Shown one piece after another: positions 23,693-32,651 of a DNA stretch of 64,000 bases (positions within the stretch are counted from its first letter, which is position 1; every line of letters starts with the position of its first letter). The stretch spans positions 1 through 64,000 of the forward strand of contig CAYSAM010000002.1 of NCBI GenBank assembly GCA_964429015.1, read 5' to 3'. The stretch is from MFAQ01 sp964429015. GTDB lineage: Bacteria > Patescibacteriota > Microgenomatia > UBA1400 > MFAQ01. The notes under the pieces are model-generated. The model was not told where the DNA came from. It searched no databases and saw nothing but the letters and a program-made list of their open reading frames with translations. Made by a program: the position numbers and the translations under genes.

Positions 23693-23728
23693 TATCTTGA
23701 ATTCTTATTAACTAGATTCCTTGAGTTC

Positions 23729-23758
23729 TTTATACTATACCCTACCCAGGTATGTCAA
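23729..23758 (-). promoter_or_regulatory. Promoter with CsoR/CstR-type operator
   Basis: TTGACA (23753-23758) and TATAAA (23729-23734) with an 18-nt spacer holding ATACC-TGGGTA-GGGTAT (23737-23753), the G/C-tract dyad typical of CsoR-family operators. Confidence 0.6.
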
Positions 23759-23761
23759 GAA

Positions 23762-24331
23762 TCAAAACCTCATTGCCAAAACAAAGTACACAAAACAAAC
23801 TCCAATCAATACATTTCTCTTCTCTTCGTGGCTTAGTTCTCTTTTAATTTGCCAAAACCATTTGTCAAAGCGAACTCTATCATAAAAATAATCATAAACA
23901 AAATCAAAAGTTAAGTGGGTACCAATACCCAAAATAAATCCTCGCGAAAAATCATTCACTATACTAGTCATAGTCAAAAATCCCAAAATAGCCCAGACAA
24001 CCAAAAACAACATGCTTCTCATAATTTGCATTTTTTGCTCTTGATTCTCTGCCAACAATATTTCCAAGTTGTACTTTAAGTTTCTCTTATCAAAAAAGGC
24101 CTTCAATCTATCACTCCAAACCTCATTTGGATGAGTCAAAAGACCAAAAACAAAACTATCAACAAAAACAAATAAAAATCCAACCACAGCTCCAAGCAAC
24201 CACCACAAAATTCCCAAATTTACATAAAACCCCGTAGCCACCAAAGTTCTCACAATCAATATGCCCAAAACTCCAAACAAAACATACTGATGAAGCAAAA
24301 CTTTATTTATTTTATTCATCTGTATAGTCAT
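23762..24331 (-). CDS. Hypothetical membrane protein, about four TM segments
   Basis: A 189-aa integral membrane protein not assigned to a family. Membrane segments lie at about 15-35, 40-65, 105-125 and near the C-terminus; between them is a charged cytoplasmic loop (NEVWSDRLKAFFDKR) and a HLTFDFVYDYFYDRVRFDKWFW stretch. GAGG precedes the ATG. It is 6 nt downstream of the MFS gene and probably co-transcribed. Confidence 0.6.
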   Translation of the reverse strand: MTIQMNKINKVLLHQYVLFGVLGILIVRTLVATGFYVNLGILWWLLGAVVGFLFVFVDSFVFGLLTHPNEVWSDRLKAFFDKRNLKYNLEILLAENQEQKMQIMRSMLFLVVWAILGFLTMTSIVNDFSRGFILGIGTHLTFDFVYDYFYDRVRFDKWFWQIKRELSHEEKRNVLIGVCFVYFVLAMRF

Positions 24332-24337
24332 TTTACC

Positions 24338-25585
24338 TCAATTCCAACTTTCAATCTCTGTTTCTGGCAATCTTAGTTTTTTGGGAGTCACTAAAAGTAA
24401 AAAAACAGAAACAAGAATCAAAAAAGCACCCACAATTACAAAGGCTTCCTTTTCACCAAAATAAGTTGCCAAACCACCAGCTACTACTGGACCAACAATG
24501 TATGCCAAACTTATTGTAGACCCAGAAAGTCCAATCATATGTTTTCCGCCAAATCCCATCCTGCTAACCAAATCAGAATAAACAGCATCCCTCAGTGGCC
24601 AACATACAGATGTTGCCATACCAACCAAAAAAGAAATCATCAAAAGCAAGATAACAGAGTCAGTAAAATATATTCCAGTAAGCAAAATTCCAGCAAGCAA
24701 CATAAAACTTTCTGCCATCTTTTTCTTTCCTTTATATATTCCCCACTTTGCAACTACCACACCCATTATTACCATTGGCAGCTCGTACAGCGGCAAAAAG
24801 AATCCTCCCCAAGAAGATGTTCTTGCCAAGTTGTCAGAAAGAACTGTTCCTGTTGTCCAAAAAGTTGAATCTAGCAACCCCATACTTAAACTCAAAACTA
24901 CAACCGGCCAAACAAATCTAAGCAGGTACCACCAGTGTTTTGCCTCCACAAAAACATTTATACTTTTTTTCTCATCGTCATCATACATCTCGCTTTTCTT
25001 TTTCTTGCTCAAAAGCCAAAAAAAGTAACCAACAAACACCATCATCGTTGATACCGTCACCACAGTTACACTCCCTTTACTAATCAACAAGTAACTTCCA
25101 AGTAGTGGACCAATAAAATAAGCCAAACCTCTAAATGCACCAAGCACCGCCCAAGCTCCAGACCGAAAATGTGTAGGGATTGACTCGGAAACAAACTGTT
25201 GTCCACCAAAACCCAAAAATTCATAATATACCCCCCAAACTGCCATTGCCACCAAAAACAAAGCAACAGCAGGCCAATAAGTGCTCCATAGAAGTAATCC
25301 ACAAAAAATCAAGCTAGATCCAATGGCCAGTACAATCATTTTTTCTACGCTCACTTTTTTCAAAAGTTGGGGTAAAAACAAGTCTGCTACAAACCCCACT
25401 ACCGACGAAAACGAAATAATTATACCCATCAACCAGGGCTTACCGACTGATTCTTGTATATAAGCAGGGACCCAATCAGAGAGTATAGCGTCGCCCAAAT
25501 ATACAAAAAATAAAACCATTGAAACAGACATTACCTTACCCCAAAAACTCATTTTAAGATCTCCCATCCCAAACTTTTTGTTCAT
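24338..25585 (-). CDS. Major facilitator superfamily transporter
   Basis: A 415-aa protein with about twelve membrane segments in two halves and a central charged loop (KKKKSEMYDDDEKKS), the MFS layout. Substrate unknown. An ATG 11 codons downstream (25552) has a better GGGAG ribosome binding site and may be the true start. Probably in an operon with the membrane protein at 23762. Confidence 0.8.
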   Translation of the reverse strand: MNKKFGMGDLKMSFWGKVMSVSMVLFFVYLGDAILSDWVPAYIQESVGKPWLMGIIISFSSVVGFVADLFLPQLLKKVSVEKMIVLAIGSSLIFCGLLLWSTYWPAVALFLVAMAVWGVYYEFLGFGGQQFVSESIPTHFRSGAWAVLGAFRGLAYFIGPLLGSYLLISKGSVTVVTVSTMMVFVGYFFWLLSKKKKSEMYDDDEKKSINVFVEAKHWWYLLRFVWPVVVLSLSMGLLDSTFWTTGTVLSDNLARTSSWGGFFLPLYELPMVIMGVVVAKWGIYKGKKKMAESFMLLAGILLTGIYFTDSVILLLMISFLVGMATSVCWPLRDAVYSDLVSRMGFGGKHMIGLSGSTISLAYIVGPVVAGGLATYFGEKEAFVIVGAFLILVSVFLLLVTPKKLRLPETEIESWN

Positions 25586-25611
25586 TAATTAATACTATCA
25601 AAACCCCCAGT

Positions 25612-25641
25612 CATCTACCATCTACCATCTACGATCTATTA
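25612..25641. repeat. Heptad repeat at the end of a small gene
   Basis: ATCTACC ATCTACC ATCTACG ATCTATT units. The last codons and the stop of the minus-strand gene at 25629 lie in this repeat. Confidence 0.6.
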
Positions 25642-25916
25642 TCCCCTTCCTGCTTTAGGCTTTTCACTTTCCACATAAACATTTTTGCTTTACTCCTAGC
25701 ATTAGAATCTATCACAAAACTTTTTGCCTTTTCCAAAATTTCTCTAGGTGTGTTTTTTGCCATGCGCATATATATAGGAGTATGTGCCGTATCATCCAAA
25801 GCCACAGCTAGGCGATAAGCATAATCCTGAAACTCTCTACTAATTCTTTTTTGCTTCTCCTCATCTAGCTCATATCTATCCAACACGTTTATTAGTTTTG
25901 TAAATCCTGTATCCAT
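25629..25916 (-). CDS. Hypothetical 95-aa helical protein
   Basis: Not recognised. Helical and strongly charged, with no membrane segment (YELDEEKQKRISREFQDYAYR). The extreme C-terminus (GDNRS) is encoded by the heptad repeat, so the original stop may have been displaced. Divergent from the ABC exporter gene. Confidence 0.55.
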   Translation of the reverse strand: MDTGFTKLINVLDRYELDEEKQKRISREFQDYAYRLAVALDDTAHTPIYMRMAKNTPREILEKAKSFVIDSNARSKAKMFMWKVKSLKQEGDNRS

Positions 25917-25967
25917 ATTGCCAATTATATTTTATTTCTCTAGTCTTTATAATGAACATGCCCTCCT

Positions 25968-27779
25968 ATGAAAATCAAAAATCTTAATCTTGCTAACTTA
26001 AAAAAATTCCTCAAAACTTACACCTCTACCATAGCTCTCGCTTGGGCAACCAACAAAAAATACTTTCTCTTTATTACCCTTGCTGGTGCCTTAGAGGGAT
26101 TATTGGTATATCCAGAACTTTTAATCACCAAAAACATTACTGACAACGTTCTCAAAGGCATTAGTACCTCAAATTACACAGACCCACTAAGAATAATCAT
26201 CACTCTTACCTTAATCACCATTATTATCAATCAAATTCAGCAACTAATTTACGATTATGCCGACGTTTACTCCAATACTCTCTCCGGATTAATCAAGGAA
26301 ACCATTAATATCAACATTAGTCGCAAAATTAACTCTCTCCCTGTTTCTCAAGCAGAAAATCCAGAAATAAGAAATACTTTCCAAAAAGTCCAAGATGCCT
26401 CTGGCACTGCTGTCTGGGCTATCACCACCCCACTTAGTACTTTTCCTACCATTTTTTTCGGCCTAATTAGCTCTGCAATTCTTATTTTCAAATTTAACTT
26501 TTTAATTACCATACCCGCCATTTTATTCGCCTTACCTCGTATTAGCTTTGGTATAAAAAGAACTGCAGCTTGGCGCGCAATAAGAAACAAGTACTCATCC
26601 ATGTGGAGAATTTGGGGTGCCCTAGACGATTTCGCCAACAAAGGCCGCTACTTATACGAAAACAAAATACTAGGCCACGTCAACACCCTCCTCAATCGTC
26701 GCCTCAAGCTTACCATCCAGTACTTCAAAGAAACCGAAAAACACAAACTAAAGTACAGTAAGATGCAACGTCTTTACTCTGCCCCTTTGATTATTTTCGA
26801 AAATAGCACCAAATTATATTTATTTTTTCTAGCCATGACCAAGGCTATGAGTTTAGGAACTGCTCAAGCCACCAACTCTTCCATCAATCGTTTTATTAAT
26901 TACATAAGTAGACTAATTAGAGAAACCAGCGATCTTTACCAAAATTACACTTTTATTAACGACTACGAAAACTTTATCAATCTGGCCGACGAAGAGTCAA
27001 CCGGAATTAACATTGACCAACAAATTCAAACAGGTCTTGTTTTCAAAAACGTTTGGTTCAAATATCAAAGCTCACCAGACTGGAATTTAAAAAACCTATC
27101 ATTCAACATAAATCCCACAGAAAACATCGCCATCGTCGGTGAAAATGGAGCAGGCAAAACAACCCTCATAAAACTTATCTGTCGCTTTTACAAACCCCAA
27201 AAAGGCCAAATTACTTTAAACGGAATAGATATCTACGACTACGATCTCGCCTCATACAGACAAGCTATTGCTGCCCTCTTTCAAGATTTTGCCCAATATC
27301 CTTTTTCTACAAAAGACAATATCCATTTTGGTGACGTCAAGAAAAAACTAAGAATGAAAGATATCAAAAAAGCTGCCAAGTATACAGACATGCAACACTT
27401 TATCGAAAAACTGCCTCTAAAATACAACAATCCCTTAGACAAAGAATTTGCCAAAGGTATAGAGCCTAGCAAGGGGCAATGGCAAAGAATCGCCCTGTCT
27501 AGAACTTTGTATAGAGATGCCCATATTGTTATCTTAGACGAACCTACAAGCAACGTAGACCCCGAATCCGAAGAAAAAATCTTTGAGTCGGTGATGAAGA
27601 TTGATAAAGACAAAATGATCTTCCTAGTTTCACACCGTTTTAGCACCGTAAGAAAGGCAGACAAAATTCTAGTAATAGAACAAGGCGTTTTAGTGGAAGA
27701 AGGAAAACACGACAAACTCATGAAAAACAAATCTCGCTACTACGAACTCTTTAATCTACAAGCTCAAAGCTACCAATAG
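25968..27779 (+). CDS. ABC exporter, fused membrane and ATPase domains
   Basis: A 603-aa half-transporter. Six membrane segments occupy residues about 20-330, the nucleotide-binding domain the rest: Walker A GENGAGKTT, Q-loop in LFQDFAQYPFS, a degenerate signature SKGQWQR instead of LSGGQ, Walker B VILDEPTSNVD and switch histidine in VSHRFS. It would work as a homodimer in the cytoplasmic membrane; lipid, peptide or drug substrates are all possible. Its 3' end overlaps convergent pth by 24 nt. Confidence 0.92.
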   Translation: MKIKNLNLANLKKFLKTYTSTIALAWATNKKYFLFITLAGALEGLLVYPELLITKNITDNVLKGISTSNYTDPLRIIITLTLITIIINQIQQLIYDYADVYSNTLSGLIKETININISRKINSLPVSQAENPEIRNTFQKVQDASGTAVWAITTPLSTFPTIFFGLISSAILIFKFNFLITIPAILFALPRISFGIKRTAAWRAIRNKYSSMWRIWGALDDFANKGRYLYENKILGHVNTLLNRRLKLTIQYFKETEKHKLKYSKMQRLYSAPLIIFENSTKLYLFFLAMTKAMSLGTAQATNSSINRFINYISRLIRETSDLYQNYTFINDYENFINLADEESTGINIDQQIQTGLVFKNVWFKYQSSPDWNLKNLSFNINPTENIAIVGENGAGKTTLIKLICRFYKPQKGQITLNGIDIYDYDLASYRQAIAALFQDFAQYPFSTKDNIHFGDVKKKLRMKDIKKAAKYTDMQHFIEKLPLKYNNPLDKEFAKGIEPSKGQWQRIALSRTLYRDAHIVILDEPTSNVDPESEEKIFESVMKIDKDKMIFLVSHRFSTVRKADKILVIEQGVLVEEGKHDKLMKNKSRYYELFNLQAQSYQ

Positions 27780-28277
27780 CTCGTCACAGGCCTCATCTAG
27801 CAAGTCAGCAATCTCCTCTTGTTCTTCTGTAGTGAAACGAGACAAAACATAGTCAGACCCACTTCCCCCAAAACTATTTTTATCTCTATTGTTTATACCA
27901 ACACGTAGTCTCAAAAAGTCTTTTCCTCCCAAGTATTGTTCAACCGAATTAACTCCATTATGCACTTTGGGACCAACCCCCTTTTGAATCTTGTACTCCC
28001 CAAAATCAATATCCAAATCATCATGTACCACTACCACATCGCTTACACTAAGTTTGTAAAAGTCGCAAATTTTTCTTACCGCTCGTCCCGATTCATTCAT
28101 AAAAGTAGTTGGTTTACAAAGTAACATATCGCCCACTTTGCATATTTCTGCCTCAAACTTACTATCAGGTCTAGCAATCTGCCCAGCAAGTAGCTTGTCA
28201 ACAGCCATAAACCCCACGTTATGTCGGGTGTTCACATATTCTTTGCCTATATTTCCTAGTCCCACAATTAGTTTCAT
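27756..28277 (-). CDS. pth: Peptidyl-tRNA hydrolase
   Basis: A 173-aa protein that releases tRNA from drop-off peptidyl-tRNA. MKLIVGLGNIGKEYVNTRHNVG carries the conserved N and catalytic H of the family; FMNESGRAV, HDDLDIDFG and the GxKxHNG region (GVGPKVHNG) follow. ATG 28277 matches the family N-terminus; the longer frame to 28325 is not needed. Confidence 0.95.
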   Translation of the reverse strand: MKLIVGLGNIGKEYVNTRHNVGFMAVDKLLAGQIARPDSKFEAEICKVGDMLLCKPTTFMNESGRAVRKICDFYKLSVSDVVVVHDDLDIDFGEYKIQKGVGPKVHNGVNSVEQYLGGKDFLRLRVGINNRDKNSFGGSGSDYVLSRFTTEEQEEIADLLDEACDELLVALSL

Positions 28278-28316
28278 CTTTTTGCTATCGTAATATACAA
28301 TTGATTTTATCATTCT

Positions 28317-29168
28317 ATGAACCAAAGACCATTTTTCTCTATCATTATCCCGGCTCTCAACGAGGAAAAATACCTCCCCAAATTACTCAATGATCTCGCC
28401 AAACAAACCTACCAAGACTTCGAGGTTATCGTTGTCGACGGAAATTCAGATGATCAAACCTCCACAAAAGCAAAGGAGTTTTCCAAAGACATCTCACTTC
28501 TAAAAGTCTTAACTTCCCCCGAAAGAAACGTTTCCGTCCAAAGAAATATGGGGGCCAAAACATCTCAAGGAGAGTATCTTATTTTTAGTGATGCCGACAA
28601 CCGCCTTCCCAAATATTTTTTAGAAGGTATTCACTATCAGTTAATGTTCAAACCAACAGATGTTTTTACTTGCTGGGTCCTCCCCGAAACCAACAACCAA
28701 AAGGATAAAACCATAGCAACCAGCCTCAACCTACTATTAGAAGCGGGCCTACTATCAAAAAACCCCAACGCTCTTGGTGCTATGATTGGATGCAAGAAAT
28801 CAGTTTTCAAAAAAACAACCGGATTTGATCCAAAAATTGGCTTTGCAGAAGATGCTGATTTCGTAAGAAGAACATATAAAGAAGGTTATTCTTTTAGAGT
28901 TATTCACAATCCTCGCTTTATTGTTTCCTTGCGCCGATATCATAGTCACGGAACATTTAATGTTATTCAAAAATCAGCGTCCCTAATACTAAAATATCTC
29001 ACCAAACAACCAATTGATCAAAAACGAGAATACCCCATGGGTGGAATGGCTTTCCAAAAATCATCTGAAGACAACTTGATAAGCAAACTAAACCTTTTCC
29101 TCAACACTCCAATCAAAAAGCCAAAAATTCTCGATAAACTTCAGTCACTATTAGAACTAGAAGACTAA
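28317..29168 (+). CDS. Glycosyltransferase family 2
   Basis: A 283-aa GT-A enzyme with FSIIIPALNEEKYLPKLL at the N-terminus, the nucleotide-sugar DGNSDD, the DxD-type FSDADNR and an EDADFVRRTY acceptor loop. Soluble or membrane-associated, likely for surface glycans or glycolipids. The last 4 nt overlap the convergent exchanger gene. Confidence 0.88.
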   Translation: MNQRPFFSIIIPALNEEKYLPKLLNDLAKQTYQDFEVIVVDGNSDDQTSTKAKEFSKDISLLKVLTSPERNVSVQRNMGAKTSQGEYLIFSDADNRLPKYFLEGIHYQLMFKPTDVFTCWVLPETNNQKDKTIATSLNLLLEAGLLSKNPNALGAMIGCKKSVFKKTTGFDPKIGFAEDADFVRRTYKEGYSFRVIHNPRFIVSLRRYHSHGTFNVIQKSASLILKYLTKQPIDQKREYPMGGMAFQKSSEDNLISKLNLFLNTPIKKPKILDKLQSLLELED

Positions 29169-30133
29169 TACTTTCCGAGCAAAAACTGTAGACCTACAAA
29201 CATCATATATACCCCAATCAAGGTTAAACCCTCCCAGCGCTCAAGTTTACGCTTAGACTTTGTAAATACCCAAAACAGTCCAAGTATTAATATCAAAAAC
29301 AATCCTGAAAGTCCTTTTCCCACAGAAGACTCAAAAGCAATAGGTGAAATCATACCTACAATTCCCAATATAAAGGTTGAGTTTACTATTACACTCCCCA
29401 AAATATTCCCAAGCAAAAGTGAAGTATCTCTCTTTTCCGAAGCAAATATTGACAATGTAAGTTCTGGTAAAGTAGTCCCAAAAGAAACAACCAATAACCC
29501 AACCCAGTATGCGTTTACCCCAAAGTTTTTTGACAAGCCCAACGCCACATCTATTAGATAATGCGAAGCAACAGCCATTGACACCAAAACAAAAAGTAAC
29601 AGTAAAACATGTCCAATCCACGAACCCACACTTTTAATCTTTGTCTTCACTATTTTATGTCTTTTAAGTCTACTATGTTTCAAAACATCTGCTTCTGCCA
29701 CCATGCTTTTTGCGTAAAACATGTAAGCTATTACCAAAAGTAAACCATCAAGTCTACTGAGCCTTCCATCCACCATAAGCAAAAAAGGCAACATCGACAT
29801 TCCCATGGCCATCCATAAATCTCTACGCAAATAATCTCCCACCACAGGTATAGTCCCTGCCACAACAGCTGCCCCTCCCACAATCCAGCTTAGGTTTGCA
29901 AGATTCGCTCCAATTAAATTTCCAAGTGCAATCTGTGGCTCACCCTTTAAAGCTGAGGCAATTCCTACTGAAAACTCTGGCAATGACGTCGAAAAACTTA
30001 CCAAAAAAGTAGCCAACAACAATTTATTTATCTTAACTTCGTGAGCAATTTTTTCAAAAATATCTACCGCCACACCAGAAAAAAACACCAATATCAAAAT
30101 CAATAATATTCCCCAAAAAACTTCTCCTAACAT
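29165..30133 (-). CDS. Cation exchanger, CaCA superfamily (Na+/Ca2+ type)
   Basis: A 322-aa membrane protein with about ten segments and two inverted alpha repeats: SFSTSLPEFSVGI...GNLIGANLANL and SFGTTLPELTLSI...GNILGSVIVN. The glutamates in PEF and PEL are the ion ligands of the family. It exchanges Ca2+ (or other cations) for Na+ or H+. Confidence 0.93.
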   Translation of the reverse strand: MLGEVFWGILLILILVFFSGVAVDIFEKIAHEVKINKLLLATFLVSFSTSLPEFSVGIASALKGEPQIALGNLIGANLANLSWIVGGAAVVAGTIPVVGDYLRRDLWMAMGMSMLPFLLMVDGRLSRLDGLLLVIAYMFYAKSMVAEADVLKHSRLKRHKIVKTKIKSVGSWIGHVLLLLFVLVSMAVASHYLIDVALGLSKNFGVNAYWVGLLVVSFGTTLPELTLSIFASEKRDTSLLLGNILGSVIVNSTFILGIVGMISPIAFESSVGKGLSGLFLILILGLFWVFTKSKRKLERWEGLTLIGVYMMFVGLQFLLGKY

Positions 30134-30152
30134 AACTTAATTAAAGCACACT

Positions 30153-30788
30153 TTACTTTTTCTTTCTCTTGGCAACTTCCACAAATATAGGAACTACTGA
30201 CACAGCAATTATTCCCAAAACCATATAGTGAAAGTTTTCTTTTACTACTGGCAAGTTTCCAAACAAAAACCCACCACCCAAAAACAAAGTAACCCACAAA
30301 AACCCACCAACCAAGTTGTATTTTATAAAATCCCCGTAGTGCATCTTACTTATACCTGCCACAAATGGTGCAAAAGTGCGAACAATTGGCACAAAACGAG
30401 CAAAAACAATTGCTTTACCACCATGTTTAGCATAAAACTCTTCTGCTTGTTCTAAATACTCCTTTTTAAATATTTTACTTCTGCCATCAAAAACACTTTT
30501 CTCAAATTTATCCCCAATCCAATAATTTACAGTGTCACCAACAATTGCTGCTATAAGCAGTAAAGGATATAGAAGCCAAAAATTAAAACTACCTAACGCC
30601 GCCAAAGCACCAGAAGCAAAAAGCAAAGAATCTCCAGGCAAAAATGGAGTCACTACAAACCCTGTTTCCATAAAAACAACTAAAAATAAAATTCCATAAG
30701 TCAAAAAGCCATATTGGTTAGTTACCATAGCTAAGTTCTTATCTATATGCAAAAATATATCTACCAGCTTTTTTATTGTTTCCATCAT
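30153..30788 (-). CDS. DedA-family membrane protein
   Basis: A 211-aa protein. The family marks are ETGFVVTPFLPGDSLLFASGAL and the FARFVPIVRTFAPFVAG re-entrant region. DedA proteins are linked to membrane lipid (undecaprenyl phosphate) flipping and proton balance. Heptad repeats follow upstream of the ligase end on its 5' side. Confidence 0.93.
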   Translation of the reverse strand: MMETIKKLVDIFLHIDKNLAMVTNQYGFLTYGILFLVVFMETGFVVTPFLPGDSLLFASGALAALGSFNFWLLYPLLLIAAIVGDTVNYWIGDKFEKSVFDGRSKIFKKEYLEQAEEFYAKHGGKAIVFARFVPIVRTFAPFVAGISKMHYGDFIKYNLVGGFLWVTLFLGGGFLFGNLPVVKENFHYMVLGIIAVSVVPIFVEVAKRKKK

Positions 30789-30813
30789 CCTTATATTCTA
30801 ATACAGACGACAA

Positions 30814-30880
30814 CATCTGTAATCTGTAATCTGTAACCTGTAATCTGTGATCTGTAATCGATCTACGATCTACGATCTAA
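30814..30880. repeat. Heptad repeat array with ligase stop codon inside
   Basis: About nine units of ATCTGTA, ATCTGTG and ATCTACG type in tandem. The TAG stop of the ligase gene (30877-30879) lies in the last unit, so the array has probably replaced the original 3' flank. Confidence 0.7.
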
Positions 30881-32622
30881 ATCATTATATTCCCCGATAT
30901 CTTCGCAATTCTCAACACTTCCTCCCAAGTCGTTGCTTGCTCAGATGCCTTGTCATCTCTAAATCGAACAAGCCTGGGAAACCGTAGAGCTAATCCTCCA
31001 GAGTGAGAAGGGCTTTTGGTAACCTCGTCTGCTGCAATCTCCACCACCACTTTAGGGCTCACCCACACATCGGGAGCCAAGCTTCCTTCTACCAAACAAT
31101 TTTCTGGTTTTGTCACAACCTCCAAATTATCCAATCTTTTTCTAAGCTCCGTAAACTCTATGTCAGTTAAGCCAGTTCCAATCTTAGCAATCGACACCCA
31201 CAAGTCACCCTTTTTAAGCCCGGCCAAAAATGCTCCCATACCAAATCCTGCTCGCTTCCCCCTACCGTAGTAATAACCCAAAACCACAAGGTCAAAAGTA
31301 TCCGCCAATTTCCCACTTGTTCCTTCTGCCTCCTTAATTTTTACCCAGTTCCATCCTTGTCTACCAGGCAAATACTCACCACTCCACATCTTCATTACCG
31401 CCCCCTCATATCCCTCCTCCAAAAATCGAGTATGAATTTCTTCTAGTTCTACTGGGTCATTAGTTTTAACAAATTCATCCACTACCAAAACATCATTTTT
31501 CAAAATTATTTTCTTTAGTATCTCTCTCCTTTCAAAGTAGTTTTTCGAAAGCAAGCTTTCTCCGTTACAATACAAAACATCAAAAACAAAAAACCTCAAG
31601 GGAACACTAGCTGCGGCTTCCTCTACCCCATGCTTTCGCTTTCTTGTTATTGTCTCCTGAAAATTTAATATTCTTCCAGTCTTAGGATCATAACCAACAG
31701 CCTCGCAGTCCAAAATTAGTTCATCTGCATTTGTATACTCGGCCATTTTTTTAAGTTCCGGAAACATAGCACTACTCTCCTCCAAATTTCTAGTGAATGA
31801 TTTCACCATACGTCTGTCATCTGTAATCTGTAAACTGTGATCTACATTTCTATCAAAATGTATCTGCACTCTTGTCCCATCATACTTTGGTTCAATCGCT
31901 ACTTCCCCCATATTTTTCACTATCTCTTCATATGTGTTAAGTCTTTGACATAGAGCTGGTACTATTGGAACGCCCACTTTTACTTTAATTTTTTTTAGTC
32001 CGTCCAAGCCCGCCTCTTTAAAAGCTCTCACTATCTCACCGGAGTCCGGATAAAGCTGATAAACTCTGTCTAGCTCTTTTCGCAAAGACTTATTTCCACT
32101 TTCTATCTGCGACAATGCATCAAAAACCGTCTTTTCCGAAAATCCCAAACGCAGCTTACCCATCACCATTCGTACTACAAACTTTCCCTCCAAAAACGAT
32201 AATTTGTTTATAAGCTTCGATAGTTTATTTACTTTCAACTCTTGGCTACCAGTACCCTCAAAGTAAGCTATTTCACTCAAGTCATCAAATACTTCATCCA
32301 AACTAATACTCTGTATTTTTTTGTCTTCTCCAAAATTTACTACCACTTCACCCAAATCTCCAACTCGTTTATATTCTTTTTCCACCTCTTCAGTACTTTT
32401 GCCAAAGGCCAAGGCCACAGATCGAATCACCATCTTAGCTGCCATACTAAATTCTCTGTTATCAAATATCGGCCCCAACAAGCCCTGAGTCAAATAGATA
32501 CCTTTGGCTGCCTCACCAACCTCAAATTTCCCAATAAGATCAGCAAGCACCACAGTAATCTCTAGTCGAGATGAAATCTTTTCTAGTTTTTCTAAGTACT
32601 CTGCAAATTCTCTAAACAACAT
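30877..32622 (-). CDS. ATP-dependent DNA ligase
   Basis: A 581-aa ligase of the archaeal/viral LigB type: an N-terminal DNA-binding domain, nucleotidyl-lysine motif I KYDGTR near residue 245, motif III-like FFVFDVLYCNG, motif IV EGYEGAVMK and motif V-VI region WVKIK, with a C-terminal OB domain (LALRFPRLVRFRDDK). Most bacteria use NAD-dependent LigA; an ATP ligase of this length is common in Patescibacteria and archaea. Residues about 259-270 (VDHSLQITDD) are encoded by an in-frame heptad repeat next to the active site. Confidence 0.95.
   Translation of the reverse strand: MLFREFAEYLEKLEKISSRLEITVVLADLIGKFEVGEAAKGIYLTQGLLGPIFDNREFSMAAKMVIRSVALAFGKSTEEVEKEYKRVGDLGEVVVNFGEDKKIQSISLDEVFDDLSEIAYFEGTGSQELKVNKLSKLINKLSFLEGKFVVRMVMGKLRLGFSEKTVFDALSQIESGNKSLRKELDRVYQLYPDSGEIVRAFKEAGLDGLKKIKVKVGVPIVPALCQRLNTYEEIVKNMGEVAIEPKYDGTRVQIHFDRNVDHSLQITDDRRMVKSFTRNLEESSAMFPELKKMAEYTNADELILDCEAVGYDPKTGRILNFQETITRKRKHGVEEAAASVPLRFFVFDVLYCNGESLLSKNYFERREILKKIILKNDVLVVDEFVKTNDPVELEEIHTRFLEEGYEGAVMKMWSGEYLPGRQGWNWVKIKEAEGTSGKLADTFDLVVLGYYYGRGKRAGFGMGAFLAGLKKGDLWVSIAKIGTGLTDIEFTELRKRLDNLEVVTKPENCLVEGSLAPDVWVSPKVVVEIAADEVTKSPSHSGGLALRFPRLVRFRDDKASEQATTWEEVLRIAKISGNIMI
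31812..31846. repeat. In-frame heptad repeat within the DNA ligase gene
   Basis: CTGTCAT CTGTAAT CTGTAAA CTGTGAT units; read on the minus strand they encode VDHSLQITD. The corresponding repeat in mutM gives ADNSLQIK. Confidence 0.7.
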
Positions 32623-32651
32623 ACTGCTAGTATACCAACTCTACTACGGTG

